Below are positions 7,261 through 15,558 of a stretch of DNA of 64,000 bases, piece by piece. The position numbers and the translations under genes are program-made. This stretch comes from Acidobacteriota bacterium (lineage in GTDB: Bacteria > Acidobacteriota > Vicinamibacteria > Vicinamibacterales > SCN-69-37): NCBI GenBank assembly GCA_020853395.1, contig JADYYY010000005.1, positions 248,001 to 312,000 on the forward strand, in the 5' to 3' direction. Below the pieces are notes generated by a model. The model had not been told where the DNA came from, did not search any database, and was given only the letters and a program-made list of their open reading frames with translations. Position 1 is the first letter of the stretch, and each line of letters begins with the position of its first letter.

Positions 7261-7857
7261 CTAGAAGTAGAACGCCATCCCCGACGTCCACATCGTTCCG
7301 CGGTGCGACAGCTCGAGGCTGCGCAGGCCCGGGATGTCGATCGGCTCGGCGTCGGGCTCGGCCGTGCCGAACTTCACGAACCGGAGCCGGTAGTCCACGA
7401 ACAGCGCGGCGTGCCGGGCAAGGAGCAGTTCCGCGCCCACGCCGAGATGCGACCCGGTCTTGCGCGTCATTGTCGTCTCGAGCACCGCGCCCGCAGGGTT
7501 CAGCGAATCGGCGTGTTCGGTGTAGAGCCCCATCCCGGCCAGCAGATAGGGCGAGATCGTGGATCGGATGGGAAAGAGCAGCAGGGACACCTGCAGCGGA
7601 CTCTGCCGAACACGCGACGTTCGATCGGCCGTGTAGTCGGCCCGATAATCCAGCGCCGCCTCCAATGCCACATGGCGGGACGACCTGAGCCGCAAAGTGC
7701 CGCCGACCAGCCGCGTCGCCGGCCCCGACGAGCCGACCTCGCTGCGGACGAAGCTCAGGCGCGGTCCGATGCCGAACGCCTGCGCCAGGACGTCAACCGG
7801 CGCCGTGACCGCGCCGGCCAGCACCAGCGCCGCGAACCACTTGCTGTGCAATGACAT
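7261..7857 (-). CDS. outer-membrane beta-barrel protein
   Basis: This 198-residue protein begins with a signal peptide (MSLHSKWFAALVLAGAVTAPVDVLAQA, cleavage probably after AQA). Alternating polar and hydrophobic strands follow, such as HVALEAALDYRADYT and PLQVSLLLFPI. It ends in the aromatic FYF typical of BAM-inserted outer-membrane proteins. It fits a small OmpA/OmpW-like eight-stranded barrel. The function is not known. A GAGGG Shine-Dalgarno 6 nt before the ATG supports the start, in contrast to the many leaderless-looking genes nearby. It is divergent from the aminotransferase gene. Confidence 0.8.
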   Translation of the reverse strand: MSLHSKWFAALVLAGAVTAPVDVLAQAFGIGPRLSFVRSEVGSSGPATRLVGGTLRLRSSRHVALEAALDYRADYTADRTSRVRQSPLQVSLLLFPIRSTISPYLLAGMGLYTEHADSLNPAGAVLETTMTRKTGSHLGVGAELLLARHAALFVDYRLRFVKFGTAEPDAEPIDIPGLRSLELSHRGTMWTSGMAFYF

Positions 7858-7943
7858 GAAGGGCCCTCGTCAGGAGTGTCGGAGCGAGGCCCGCCCGGCT
7901 GTAGGCCGCCGGGCATTCTCGGAAGGATCCGGTGGTCCTACGC

Positions 7944-7949
7944 TACGAT
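7944..7949 (+). promoter_or_regulatory. -10 hexamer TACGAT for the aminotransferase gene
   Basis: TACGAT ends 6 nt before the ATG at 7956. It lies inside the extension that an upstream in-frame start (7932) would need, so it favours the start at 7956. Confidence 0.4.
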
Positions 7950-7955
7950 GTGGTC

Positions 7956-9164
7956 ATGGCTCTCGGCACGTCGGTCCCGATTTCTTCGCGCGTCGGCGGT
8001 TTCTCCTATGCCATCCGGAACATCGTGGCGGAAGCGAAGAAGCTCGAGGCCGCGGGCCGTCAGGTGCGGTACCTCAACATCGGGGATCCGATTCAGTTCG
8101 GGTTCCGAACCCCGGCGCACCTCGTCGCGGCGATCGAACGCGCACTGCGAGACGGTCACAACGGTTACGTGCCGTCGGCCGGCATCGAGCCCGCCCGGCG
8201 CGCCGTCGCCGAGGAGTACACGCGACGCGGCATGCCGGTGTCGCCCGATCGCGTCGTGATCACCTCGGGCACGAGCGAAGGCATCGAGCTTGCGCTCAGC
8301 ACGCTCGCCGACGCGCACGAGGAAGTGCTCGTGCCGACGCCGACCTATCCGCTGTACACCGCGGTGCTCGCGAAGATCGGCGCGAAGGCCGTCTATTACC
8401 GGACGGATCCGACGCAAGGTTGGCAGCCGGACGTCGACGACATCCGGCGATTGATCACGCGCGCGACGCGCGCGATCGTCGTCATCGATCCGAACAACCC
8501 GACCGGCGCCATTTATCCGGAAGCGACGCGCCGCGCGCTCATCGACCTCGCCGATCGGACCGGCGTGCCCCTGCTCGCCGACGAGGTGTACAGCGACGTC
8601 GCCTACGACGGGCCGTCGCCGCTGTACGGCTCGCTCGCGCCGGACGCGCCGATCCTCTCGTTCTCGTCGCTCTCGAAGGCGTACCTCGCGCCCGGCTGGC
8701 GCACCGGCTGGCTGGTGGTCGGACGGTCCGAGCGGCTCGACGAGGCGCTCGCCGCGATCCGCAAGATGGCCGACGGACGGCTCTGCAGCCCCGGCCCGAT
8801 GCAGTACGCCATCGAGCCCGCGCTCAACGGCGACCGCTCGCATCAGGCGGGGTTCGCCGGGGCCCTGCGCGTGCGCGCGGAGCTGACCGCTCAGCGGATC
8901 AACGCGATTCCAGGCATGCGCTGCGTCACGCCGCGAGCCGCGTTCTACGCGATGCCGCAGGTGGACCTGCCGCCCGGACGCACCGACGAGGACTACGTGC
9001 TCGGATTCCTGAAGGCGTCGGGCAACCTCTGCGTCTACGGCGCCGGGTTCGGCACGCGCCCCGAGGACGGGTATTTCCGGATCGTCTGTCTCGCCGCGCC
9101 CGACGTGCTCACGACGATCTACGACGACATGGCGGCGTTCACTGCGTCATTCCTGTCGCAGTAG
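7956..9164 (+). CDS. PLP-dependent aminotransferase, class I (AlaA-like)
   Basis: A 402-residue fold-type I aminotransferase. Visible motifs are NIGDP near residue 41, DPNNPTGA with Asn181, ADEVYSD with Asp209, the PLP-binding lysine Lys241 in SSLSKAYLAPGWRTGW, and Arg249, which would bind the substrate carboxylate. The pattern YLAPGWRTGW resembles glutamate-pyruvate aminotransferases of the AlaA type, so alanine formation from pyruvate is the best guess; aspartate or aromatic substrates are possible. It is followed after 4 nt by the Kbl/BioF-type gene, so the two are probably one transcript. Confidence 0.88.
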   Translation: MALGTSVPISSRVGGFSYAIRNIVAEAKKLEAAGRQVRYLNIGDPIQFGFRTPAHLVAAIERALRDGHNGYVPSAGIEPARRAVAEEYTRRGMPVSPDRVVITSGTSEGIELALSTLADAHEEVLVPTPTYPLYTAVLAKIGAKAVYYRTDPTQGWQPDVDDIRRLITRATRAIVVIDPNNPTGAIYPEATRRALIDLADRTGVPLLADEVYSDVAYDGPSPLYGSLAPDAPILSFSSLSKAYLAPGWRTGWLVVGRSERLDEALAAIRKMADGRLCSPGPMQYAIEPALNGDRSHQAGFAGALRVRAELTAQRINAIPGMRCVTPRAAFYAMPQVDLPPGRTDEDYVLGFLKASGNLCVYGAGFGTRPEDGYFRIVCLAAPDVLTTIYDDMAAFTASFLSQ

Positions 9165-9168
9165 CGGG

Positions 9169-10392
9169 ATGCGCGCGGATCCGCTGCGATACCTGACGGC
9201 AGATCTCGAGGCCCTGGCCTCGCAGGGGCTGCGCCGCACGTTCCGAATCCTCGAAGGGCGCCAGCAGGCGCAGGCCGAGTTCGACGGCCGCGACGTCATC
9301 AACCTGTCGTCGAACAACTACCTCGGGCTCACCACGCACCCGCGGCTCATCGAGCGCGCCAAGGACGCGATCGATCGCTATGGCGTCGGCTCGGGATCCG
9401 TGCGAACCATCGCCGGCACGATGACGCTGCACGTCGAGCTCGAACGGCGCCTCGCGGCCTTCAAGGGCACGGAAGCCGCCCTCGTCTTCCAGAGCGGCTT
9501 CACCGCCAACGCGGGCACCGTCCAGGCCATCCTCACGAAAGACGACGTCGTCGTCTCGGACGAGCTGAACCACGCGAGCATCATCGACGGCTGCCGGCTG
9601 AGCCGCGCATCGATCAAGGTCTTTCCACACAAGGACGTCGACGCGGCGCGGCGGATTCTGCGCGACGTGCCGCGGGCCCAGCGCACGCTCGTCATCACCG
9701 ACGGCGTCTTCAGCATGGACGGCGACGTTGGCGCCCTGCCCGGCCTCTGCGACGCCGCCGAGCAATTCGGCGCGATCATGATGGTGGACGACGCGCACGC
9801 GAGCGGGGTGTTCGGCCGACAGGGCCGCGGCACCGTCGATCACTTCGGGTTGCACGGCCGCGTGGACGTCCAGGTCGGCACGCTCTCGAAAGCGATCGGC
9901 GCCCTCGGCGGCTACGTTGCGGGATCGCGCGCGCTCATCGAGTTCCTGGAGCATCGGGCGCGGCCGCTTCTCTTCTCGACCTCACATCCGCCTGCCGTCG
10001 CGGCTACCTGCCTGGCCGCGCTGGACGTGCTCGAAGAGGAGCCGCAGCTCATCGATCGGCTCTGGGAGAACACGCGGTTCTTCAAGGCGGGGCTGGCGGC
10101 GCTCGGATTCGACACCGGCACGAGCGACAGCCCGATCACGCCCGTCATCGTCGGCGACGGCGCCCTGGCGATGCGGCTGTCCGACGAGCTCTTCGCCGAA
10201 GGGGTCTTCGCCCAGGGCCTCGCGTTCCCGACCGTCCCGAGGGGCAAGGCCCGCGTCCGCACGATCGTGACCGCCACGCACTCGCACGAGCAGCTCGAAC
10301 GGGCCCTGGAGATCTTCGGAGAGGTGGGCCGCCGGCTGCGCATCATCGAGGCCGGCCCGGCGCGCTCGGCCCCGAAAACGCCTGCGATATGA
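9169..10392 (+). CDS. kbl: glycine C-acetyltransferase / AONS-type acyltransferase
   Basis: A 407-residue alpha-oxoamine synthase. The family motifs are LSSNNYLGL, VGSGSVRTIAGT, DELNHASIIDG, MVDDAHASGVFG and the PLP lysine Lys241 in GTLSKAIGALGGYVAG. These enzymes condense an amino acid with an acyl-CoA: glycine with acetyl-CoA (Kbl, threonine breakdown) or alanine with pimeloyl-CoA (BioF). RTIAGT and the overall form favour Kbl, but the two cannot be separated with certainty by eye. There is no threonine dehydrogenase or biotin gene nearby. It lies 4 nt after the aminotransferase and 10 nt before nuoG, although nuoG seems to have its own promoter inside this gene's end. Confidence 0.82.
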   Translation: MRADPLRYLTADLEALASQGLRRTFRILEGRQQAQAEFDGRDVINLSSNNYLGLTTHPRLIERAKDAIDRYGVGSGSVRTIAGTMTLHVELERRLAAFKGTEAALVFQSGFTANAGTVQAILTKDDVVVSDELNHASIIDGCRLSRASIKVFPHKDVDAARRILRDVPRAQRTLVITDGVFSMDGDVGALPGLCDAAEQFGAIMMVDDAHASGVFGRQGRGTVDHFGLHGRVDVQVGTLSKAIGALGGYVAGSRALIEFLEHRARPLLFSTSHPPAVAATCLAALDVLEEEPQLIDRLWENTRFFKAGLAALGFDTGTSDSPITPVIVGDGALAMRLSDELFAEGVFAQGLAFPTVPRGKARVRTIVTATHSHEQLERALEIFGEVGRRLRIIEAGPARSAPKTPAI

Positions 10393-10393
10393 T
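10388..10393 (+). promoter_or_regulatory. -10 hexamer TATGAT for nuoG
   Basis: TATGAT overlaps the last codons and stop of the preceding gene and ends 9 nt before the nuoG ATG at 10403. Confidence 0.4.
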
Positions 10394-10402
10394 CGGTTCG
10401 AT

Positions 10403-12178
10403 ATGGACACGGTCACGCTGACGATCAACGGGCAACAGGTCACGGTCGCGAAGGGCACGACCGTGCTCGAGGCGGCCAACCAGCACGGAAGCCCCGTCCC
10501 GTACTACTGCTATCACCCGGGGATCGGCGTCGACGGGTCCTGCCGCGTCTGCATCGTCAAGATCGAGAAGATGGCGAAGCTGCAGACCGCCTGCTCGACC
10601 ATCTGCGCGGATGGCATGGTCGTGACGACCAACTCCGCGGACGTCGAAGCGGCGCGCGCCAGCGTCTTCGAGTTCCTCCTCATCAACCACCCGCTCGACT
10701 GCCCGGTCTGCGACAAGGGCGGCGAGTGCCCGCTCCAGGATTTCTCGTACTCGTTCGGCCCCGAGCGGAGCCGGATGGAGTTCCCGCGCCGGGTGTTCGA
10801 CGGCGAAGGCGTGAAGGCCGACGTCGACTTCGGGCCGACGCTGATGCTGAACCGCAACCGCTGCATCCTGTGCACGCGGTGCGTGCGGTTCATGAAGGAA
10901 GTGGACGGCGACGCGCAGATCGGGATCGTGCAGCGCGGCTACGGCAGCGAGATCGCCACGTTCGCCGAACAGGGCGTGGTCTCGCTCCTGTCGGGCAACC
11001 TCATGGACGTCTGCCCGGTCGGCGCGATCACGACGCGCGACTACCGGTTCAAGTCGCGGCCGTGGGACAACGCCCTGGCGGTCGACACGATCTGCACGCT
11101 CTGCGCGAAGGGGTGCAACACGACCGCCTGGATCAAGGCGAAGCCCGAGTGGGCGAAGGGCGCGAGGCTGATCCGGACGACCCCGCGGCTCAATCCGGAG
11201 ATCAACAGCTACTGGATGTGCGACATCGGCCGCTTCGACTATCACTGGATCGAGAGCGACCGGCGGCTGCGTCAGCCGCACGTCCGGCGCGGCCGATCGC
11301 TCGACGCCGTGCCGTGGGCCGACGCGCTCGTCGCGGTGAAGGACGCGGTCGATGCCGGCGGCGGTCCGTCGGCGGCGCGCTTCTTCGTCTCGGGCCACGC
11401 CTCGCTCGAGGAGCTGTTCGTGCTCCGCGACATCACGGCCCATGCCGGCAGCGTCACGTTCGGATGGCGCTACCGCGAGAAGCCGCAGCCGAGCAACACG
11501 ACGTTCCGGATTCCGGCGGTGGACGCCCCCAACCTGCGCGGTGCCCGCGATCTCGGGTTTCCGATCGCCGACGAACACGCTCCGGCTGACGTCTCGGCGC
11601 TCCGCGCCGCGGTCGACGCCGGCCAGGTCCGCCTGCTGTACGTGCTGGATCCCGGTCCCGACGGATCGATCGGCGAGGTGGACTGGATCCTGGCGGCGCG
11701 GCAGGCGGGGCGCATCGGCACGCTGGTCGTCCAAGGCGTGCTGCACACGCCGCTGGCCGACGCGGCCGACATCGTGCTGCCCGGCGCCGCCTTCGTCGAG
11801 AAGGACGCGACGTACACGAACATGACGGGACACGTGCAGCCGGCCTCGCGCGTCATCCTTCCGCCCGGTGACGCGATCGAAGACTGGCAGATCCTCGCGA
11901 AGCTCGGCGTCGTGTTCGGCATGAACGTGCAGTACGCGTCGTCGCAGGCCGTTCGCGAAGCCATCGCCGCGGCGCTCGAGGCCGTGCCGGGCTACCGCGC
12001 CCTGTCCTCGATGGCGTTCTCGCGACCCATCGCCGCACGCCAGTGGCTGCAGGCGTCGAACCCGATGGAGCGATGGAAGTGGGACTTCATGTTCCAGGAC
12101 CTGCCGCCGGTCAAGTTCGGCGAGGATTTCGGTCCGCTGCCGCGTGCCGAAGTCATTCCGCTGAAGGAAGTGAAGTAG
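10403..12178 (+). CDS. nuoG: NADH-quinone oxidoreductase subunit G (orphan copy)
   Basis: A 591-residue NuoG/HydA-N-terminus type iron-sulfur protein. 2Fe-2S ligands are Cys36, 47, 50 and 64. The His-Cys3 site is His96, Cys100, 103 and 109 (HPLDCPVCDKGGEC). A 4Fe-4S set is Cys154, 157, 160 and 204. A further set, Cys231, 234, 238 and 273 (C-x2-C-x3-C-x34-C), matches the N7-type cluster of some complex I enzymes. The C-terminal molybdopterin-oxidoreductase-like part is present but short; E. coli NuoG is about 900 residues. No other nuo gene is adjacent. It would carry electrons between FMN/NADH and the membrane arm, or serve an NAD-linked hydrogenase or formate dehydrogenase. Confidence 0.88.
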   Translation: MDTVTLTINGQQVTVAKGTTVLEAANQHGSPVPYYCYHPGIGVDGSCRVCIVKIEKMAKLQTACSTICADGMVVTTNSADVEAARASVFEFLLINHPLDCPVCDKGGECPLQDFSYSFGPERSRMEFPRRVFDGEGVKADVDFGPTLMLNRNRCILCTRCVRFMKEVDGDAQIGIVQRGYGSEIATFAEQGVVSLLSGNLMDVCPVGAITTRDYRFKSRPWDNALAVDTICTLCAKGCNTTAWIKAKPEWAKGARLIRTTPRLNPEINSYWMCDIGRFDYHWIESDRRLRQPHVRRGRSLDAVPWADALVAVKDAVDAGGGPSAARFFVSGHASLEELFVLRDITAHAGSVTFGWRYREKPQPSNTTFRIPAVDAPNLRGARDLGFPIADEHAPADVSALRAAVDAGQVRLLYVLDPGPDGSIGEVDWILAARQAGRIGTLVVQGVLHTPLADAADIVLPGAAFVEKDATYTNMTGHVQPASRVILPPGDAIEDWQILAKLGVVFGMNVQYASSQAVREAIAAALEAVPGYRALSSMAFSRPIAARQWLQASNPMERWKWDFMFQDLPPVKFGEDFGPLPRAEVIPLKEVK

Positions 12179-12197
12179 ACCGGCCGCGGCGGCCGCG

Positions 12198-13958
12198 ATG
12201 ACAGCCCGGCGATCGCTCACGCTCGCGCTGCTCGCGGCCAGCACGCTCAGCCTCGGTCAGACCGGCCCCGGCGCACCAGCCATCACCGTTGCGCCGATCG
12301 TCGAAACCGATGTCGTCGTGCCCGGCGGCATCGCCAGAGTCGGCGTCTCGATTGCGATGCCGGCCGGCTTGCACCTGCAGTCCGACCGCCCGACGGACCC
12401 CTCGGTCATCCCCACGCGGCTCGCCATCGACACGCCGGCCGGCGTCACCTACGAGGACGTGGCGTTTCCGGCGACGACCGAGTTCCGCGTGCTCGGCTTC
12501 GATCAGCCGCTCGACGTGTTCGAAGGTGACGTCGTGATCGGCGCGCGTTTGCGGATCGCGAACACCCACCCACCCGGCGATCTGCCCATCCAAGGACGCG
12601 TGCGCTACCAGGCGTGCAACGACACCGCGTGCTTTCCGCCGAAGACGGTCGACCTGCTGTGGACCGTGCGCGTCGATTCCGCCACAGCACCGCGGCGTCT
12701 GCACCCGGACCTGTTCAGCCTGGTGGACTGGACCCGCGCGACGAAACCGCCGGCAGCGGCGCCCGCGCCGCCGCGGCCCGCACCCGTCCCCGCCGCCACC
12801 GGGCGGCCTGACGATGTGCTGGCGCAGTTCGATCGGTTCGACGTGCTCGGCACGACCGGTTATGCCTCGCCCGGCGCCTTCGTGCAGTTCATCCGGGATG
12901 CGGAGGCTGGCGTCGCCTCGAAGGGCCTGTTCGAGGGACGCGGTCCGGCCACGATCCTCATGCTCGTCTTCGTCGGCGGTCTTGCGCTGAACCTCACGCC
13001 GTGCGTCCTGCCGATGATCCCGATCAACCTGGCGATCATCGGCGCCGGCGCACGCGCGGGCCGGCGCGGGCGGGGCTTCCTGTTGGGCCTGACGTACGGA
13101 GCGGCCATGGCCGTCGTCTACGGCGTGCTCGGCGTCGTGGTGATTCTGACCGCCGGAACGTTCGGCACGATCAACGCGTCGGTCTGGTTCAACGTCGCGA
13201 TCGCCGGGCTGTTCGTGTTCCTCGGGCTCGCGATGTTCGACGTCTTCTCGCTCGACTTCTCGCGGTTCTCGAGCCGGATTCGCTTCAGCGAGCAGAGCCG
13301 CGGCACGCTGTATCTCGCGTTCGGCATGGGAGCCGTCGCGGCCTTGCTCGCCGGTGCCTGTGTCGCGCCGGTGGTCGTCCAGGTCGTCGTGTTCGCGAGC
13401 GACATGTACGCGCGAGGCACGAGGCTGGCCCTCGCCTTGCCGTTCGTGCTCGGCCTCGGCATGGCGTTGCCCTGGCCCATCGCCGGTGCCGGCCTGGCCG
13501 CCTTGCCGAAGCCAGGAGCCTGGATGGTGCGCGTCAAACAGGCGATGGGCGTGTTCATCCTCGCGACCGCGGCCTACTACGCCTACACCGCATACGAGAT
13601 CGTCTCGAGTCGCTGGGTCGATCCCGAGCGCGTCAAGGCGAGCGTCGCCGAGCAACTGAAGTCCGGATGGCACGCGTCGCTCGCCGAGGGCCTGACGATC
13701 GCGGAGCAGAAACGCACGCTCGTCCTCGTCGACTTCTGGGCGACGTGGTGCAAGAACTGCCTCGTCATGGATCGCACGACGCTTCGCGATCCCGACGTGC
13801 TCCAGGCACTGCGAGGCTACACGCTCGTCAAACATCAAGCCGAGGATCCCGACAGCACACCCACGAAGGAACTGCTCCGCCGGATCGAGGCGGTCGGTCT
13901 GCCCGTGTACGCGATCCTCAGACCGAAGGCCGCGGGAACGCCACCGCCGTCGCGGTAG
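12198..13958 (+). CDS. dsbD: thiol:disulfide interchange protein, DsbD type
   Basis: This 586-residue inner-membrane reductase passes electrons from cytoplasmic thioredoxin to periplasmic disulfides. A signal peptide (1-20) leads to an N-terminal immunoglobulin-like domain (about 28-160) with Cys140 and Cys145. A Pro/Ala linker is followed by a multi-helix membrane domain (about 250-470) carrying Cys269 in LTPCVLPM and Cys388 in GACVAPV. The C-terminal thioredoxin domain has Cys518-x2-Cys521 in FWATWCKNC. All three redox pairs of classical DsbD are present. It starts 19 nt after nuoG. The spacing and co-direction suggest one transcript; a link to maturation of exported redox proteins is inference. 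Confidence 0.9.
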   Translation: MTARRSLTLALLAASTLSLGQTGPGAPAITVAPIVETDVVVPGGIARVGVSIAMPAGLHLQSDRPTDPSVIPTRLAIDTPAGVTYEDVAFPATTEFRVLGFDQPLDVFEGDVVIGARLRIANTHPPGDLPIQGRVRYQACNDTACFPPKTVDLLWTVRVDSATAPRRLHPDLFSLVDWTRATKPPAAAPAPPRPAPVPAATGRPDDVLAQFDRFDVLGTTGYASPGAFVQFIRDAEAGVASKGLFEGRGPATILMLVFVGGLALNLTPCVLPMIPINLAIIGAGARAGRRGRGFLLGLTYGAAMAVVYGVLGVVVILTAGTFGTINASVWFNVAIAGLFVFLGLAMFDVFSLDFSRFSSRIRFSEQSRGTLYLAFGMGAVAALLAGACVAPVVVQVVVFASDMYARGTRLALALPFVLGLGMALPWPIAGAGLAALPKPGAWMVRVKQAMGVFILATAAYYAYTAYEIVSSRWVDPERVKASVAEQLKSGWHASLAEGLTIAEQKRTLVLVDFWATWCKNCLVMDRTTLRDPDVLQALRGYTLVKHQAEDPDSTPTKELLRRIEAVGLPVYAILRPKAAGTPPPSR

Positions 13959-13997
13959 ATGCCGGAGAAACACGCCTGAGGCGTGCGACGAGCCTGC

Positions 13998-14003
13998 TAT
14001 AGT
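13998..14003 (+). promoter_or_regulatory. -10 hexamer TATAGT for the GAF membrane protein
   Basis: TATAGT ends 7 nt before the ATG at 14011. The gap AGCGGCG has no Shine-Dalgarno. Confidence 0.45.
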
Positions 14004-14010
14004 AGCGGCG

Positions 14011-15216
14011 ATGCAGCAGGAGCGAACGAGAGCATTCCTCGGTCTGCTGGTCGTCCTCGCAGTCATCGCCGGCTTCGGCGCCCTCTTCTCCGGCTTCCGT
14101 GTCACGCAGTCGATCGATCGCGAGCGGCACGCCGTCACGTCGCGCGAACGTGAGACCGCGGCGATCGACGTCGCGTTGTCCGATTTGAAAGCGGCGCAGC
14201 ACGCGTACTTCGCGCCTCAACCGCAGGCGCGCGAGCTCTGGATGCGCCGCGGCGCGGATCTGCTCGCTCGGCTCGAGACCATGCTGGCCGGCGTGCGCGA
14301 TGCGGCGGCTGAGGCCGGCGCTCGACGCCGGTACGAGGCGGCGCTGGCCGCGGTGGCCGGCCTCGCCGACACCGACAGCCGGGCGCGTGAGCAGCTTGCA
14401 AACGCCCAGGCCGATCTCGCGGCCGATCTCATCTTCACCGACAGCGTCGATGGAACGCAGCAGATTCGCGGCGAGCTGGGCGAAGGCCAGGCCGTGGAGA
14501 CGCGCGAGGCCGAAGCACGCATTGCCGGACTGCATCAGCTCGGCCTCGGCGTCACCGGCGGCGCGCTCGGGCTGCTCGTCGTGTTGGTGCTGCTCGCCGG
14601 CCGCACGACGCGGCCCGCTCCCGCATCGCCGGCCTCGCTCACTGCTCAGATGATTCGCGAGCTGCCTCCGCCGGTGAAGACGGCACCTGCCCCCGCACCG
14701 CCGCAGCCGGCACCCATCAAGCCGGCGGCACCCGCACCGGCCTCCTCGGTGAATCTCGGAGAGGCCGCAGAGTTGTGTGTCGATCTGGCGCGCGTCATCG
14801 ACAGCCGGGACGTCCCGGCCCTGCTGCAGCGCGCCGCCGATCTGCTGGAGGCCAAGGGCGTGATTCTCTGGGCCCCCGACGTGGACGAAACGACGCTCCG
14901 GCCATCGCTGACACACGGCTACTCCGCCAGGGTCGTCGCAAGGCTCGGCACCCTGCCGGTGTCAGCCGACAACGTCACGTCGCTGTGCTTCCGGACGATG
15001 CGGCCGCAGGTGATGCCGGGAGCGCCGGAGTCGTCCGGGGCGATCGCGGTGCCGCTCATCACGCCCAACGGATGCGCCGGCGTGCTCTCGGCCGAGGTAC
15101 GCGACGCGAGGCCGTCCCAGGACCTCGTCGCCGTCGCGCGCATCATCGCGGCGCAGCTTGCCGTCCTCGCCGGCCCGACCGAGGTCAGCGACGCGCGAAG
15201 CGCCGCGCAGGCGTAG
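14011..15216 (+). CDS. membrane protein with periplasmic helical sensor and GAF domain
   Basis: A 401-residue protein of sensor-like design without an output domain. One transmembrane helix lies near residues 8-28 and a second near 178-200. Between them is an Ala/Arg/Glu-rich helical region like a four-helix-bundle (CHASE3-type) sensor. A Pro/Ala linker (about 205-250) then leads to a cytoplasmic domain (about 260-395) that looks like a GAF fold: LLEAKGVILWAPD, GAIAVPLI, GVLSAEV. It may sense a signal and regulate a partner. The convergent gene downstream is a GAF-SpoIIE phosphatase, but a link is only a guess. Confidence 0.7.
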   Translation: MQQERTRAFLGLLVVLAVIAGFGALFSGFRVTQSIDRERHAVTSRERETAAIDVALSDLKAAQHAYFAPQPQARELWMRRGADLLARLETMLAGVRDAAAEAGARRRYEAALAAVAGLADTDSRAREQLANAQADLAADLIFTDSVDGTQQIRGELGEGQAVETREAEARIAGLHQLGLGVTGGALGLLVVLVLLAGRTTRPAPASPASLTAQMIRELPPPVKTAPAPAPPQPAPIKPAAPAPASSVNLGEAAELCVDLARVIDSRDVPALLQRAADLLEAKGVILWAPDVDETTLRPSLTHGYSARVVARLGTLPVSADNVTSLCFRTMRPQVMPGAPESSGAIAVPLITPNGCAGVLSAEVRDARPSQDLVAVARIIAAQLAVLAGPTEVSDARSAAQA

Positions 15217-15558
15217 CCTGCAGGCATCGGCCGCTCGTCCTCCGCGAGTGACACGCCTGATCCCGGGCCGTGCCCATCAGGCGGCGGGTCCGATCGCCCG
15301 GTGGTACGTGTCTTGAACTTGGAGGGGGCGAGCCGTCGGGCGTCAACCGGACGTGGTTAACATCGACAGGCAGGCGCTGGCATCACCGCGATCCGGTCAG
15401 GCGACGCACCGGCGGCTCACAGGGACCGACGATCACGAGCACGAGTTGCAAGCCTGGAGTCGAGCCCACCCAACGCTACATCTCGATCGTTGTGACGTTC
15501 AGTCTCGGGAGTCGCCACTTTCGAGACCCAGCACTCAGAACAGGTCACGCCGCGCGTC
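15217..15558. other. intergenic region between convergent genes
   Basis: These 342 nt separate two convergent genes. Apart from the hairpin at 15254-15283, nothing is recognised: there is no convincing reading frame, tRNA-like fold or repeat. Confidence 0.6.
15254..15283 (+). terminator. strong hairpin after the GAF membrane protein
   Basis: CGCCTGAT pairs with ATCAGGCG (8 bp), and an inner GGGC/GCCC pair caps it around a CGT loop. It lies 37 nt after the stop at 15216. There is no T-tract, so it may be an imperfect intrinsic terminator or an mRNA end-protecting stem. It could serve either convergent transcript. Confidence 0.5.
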
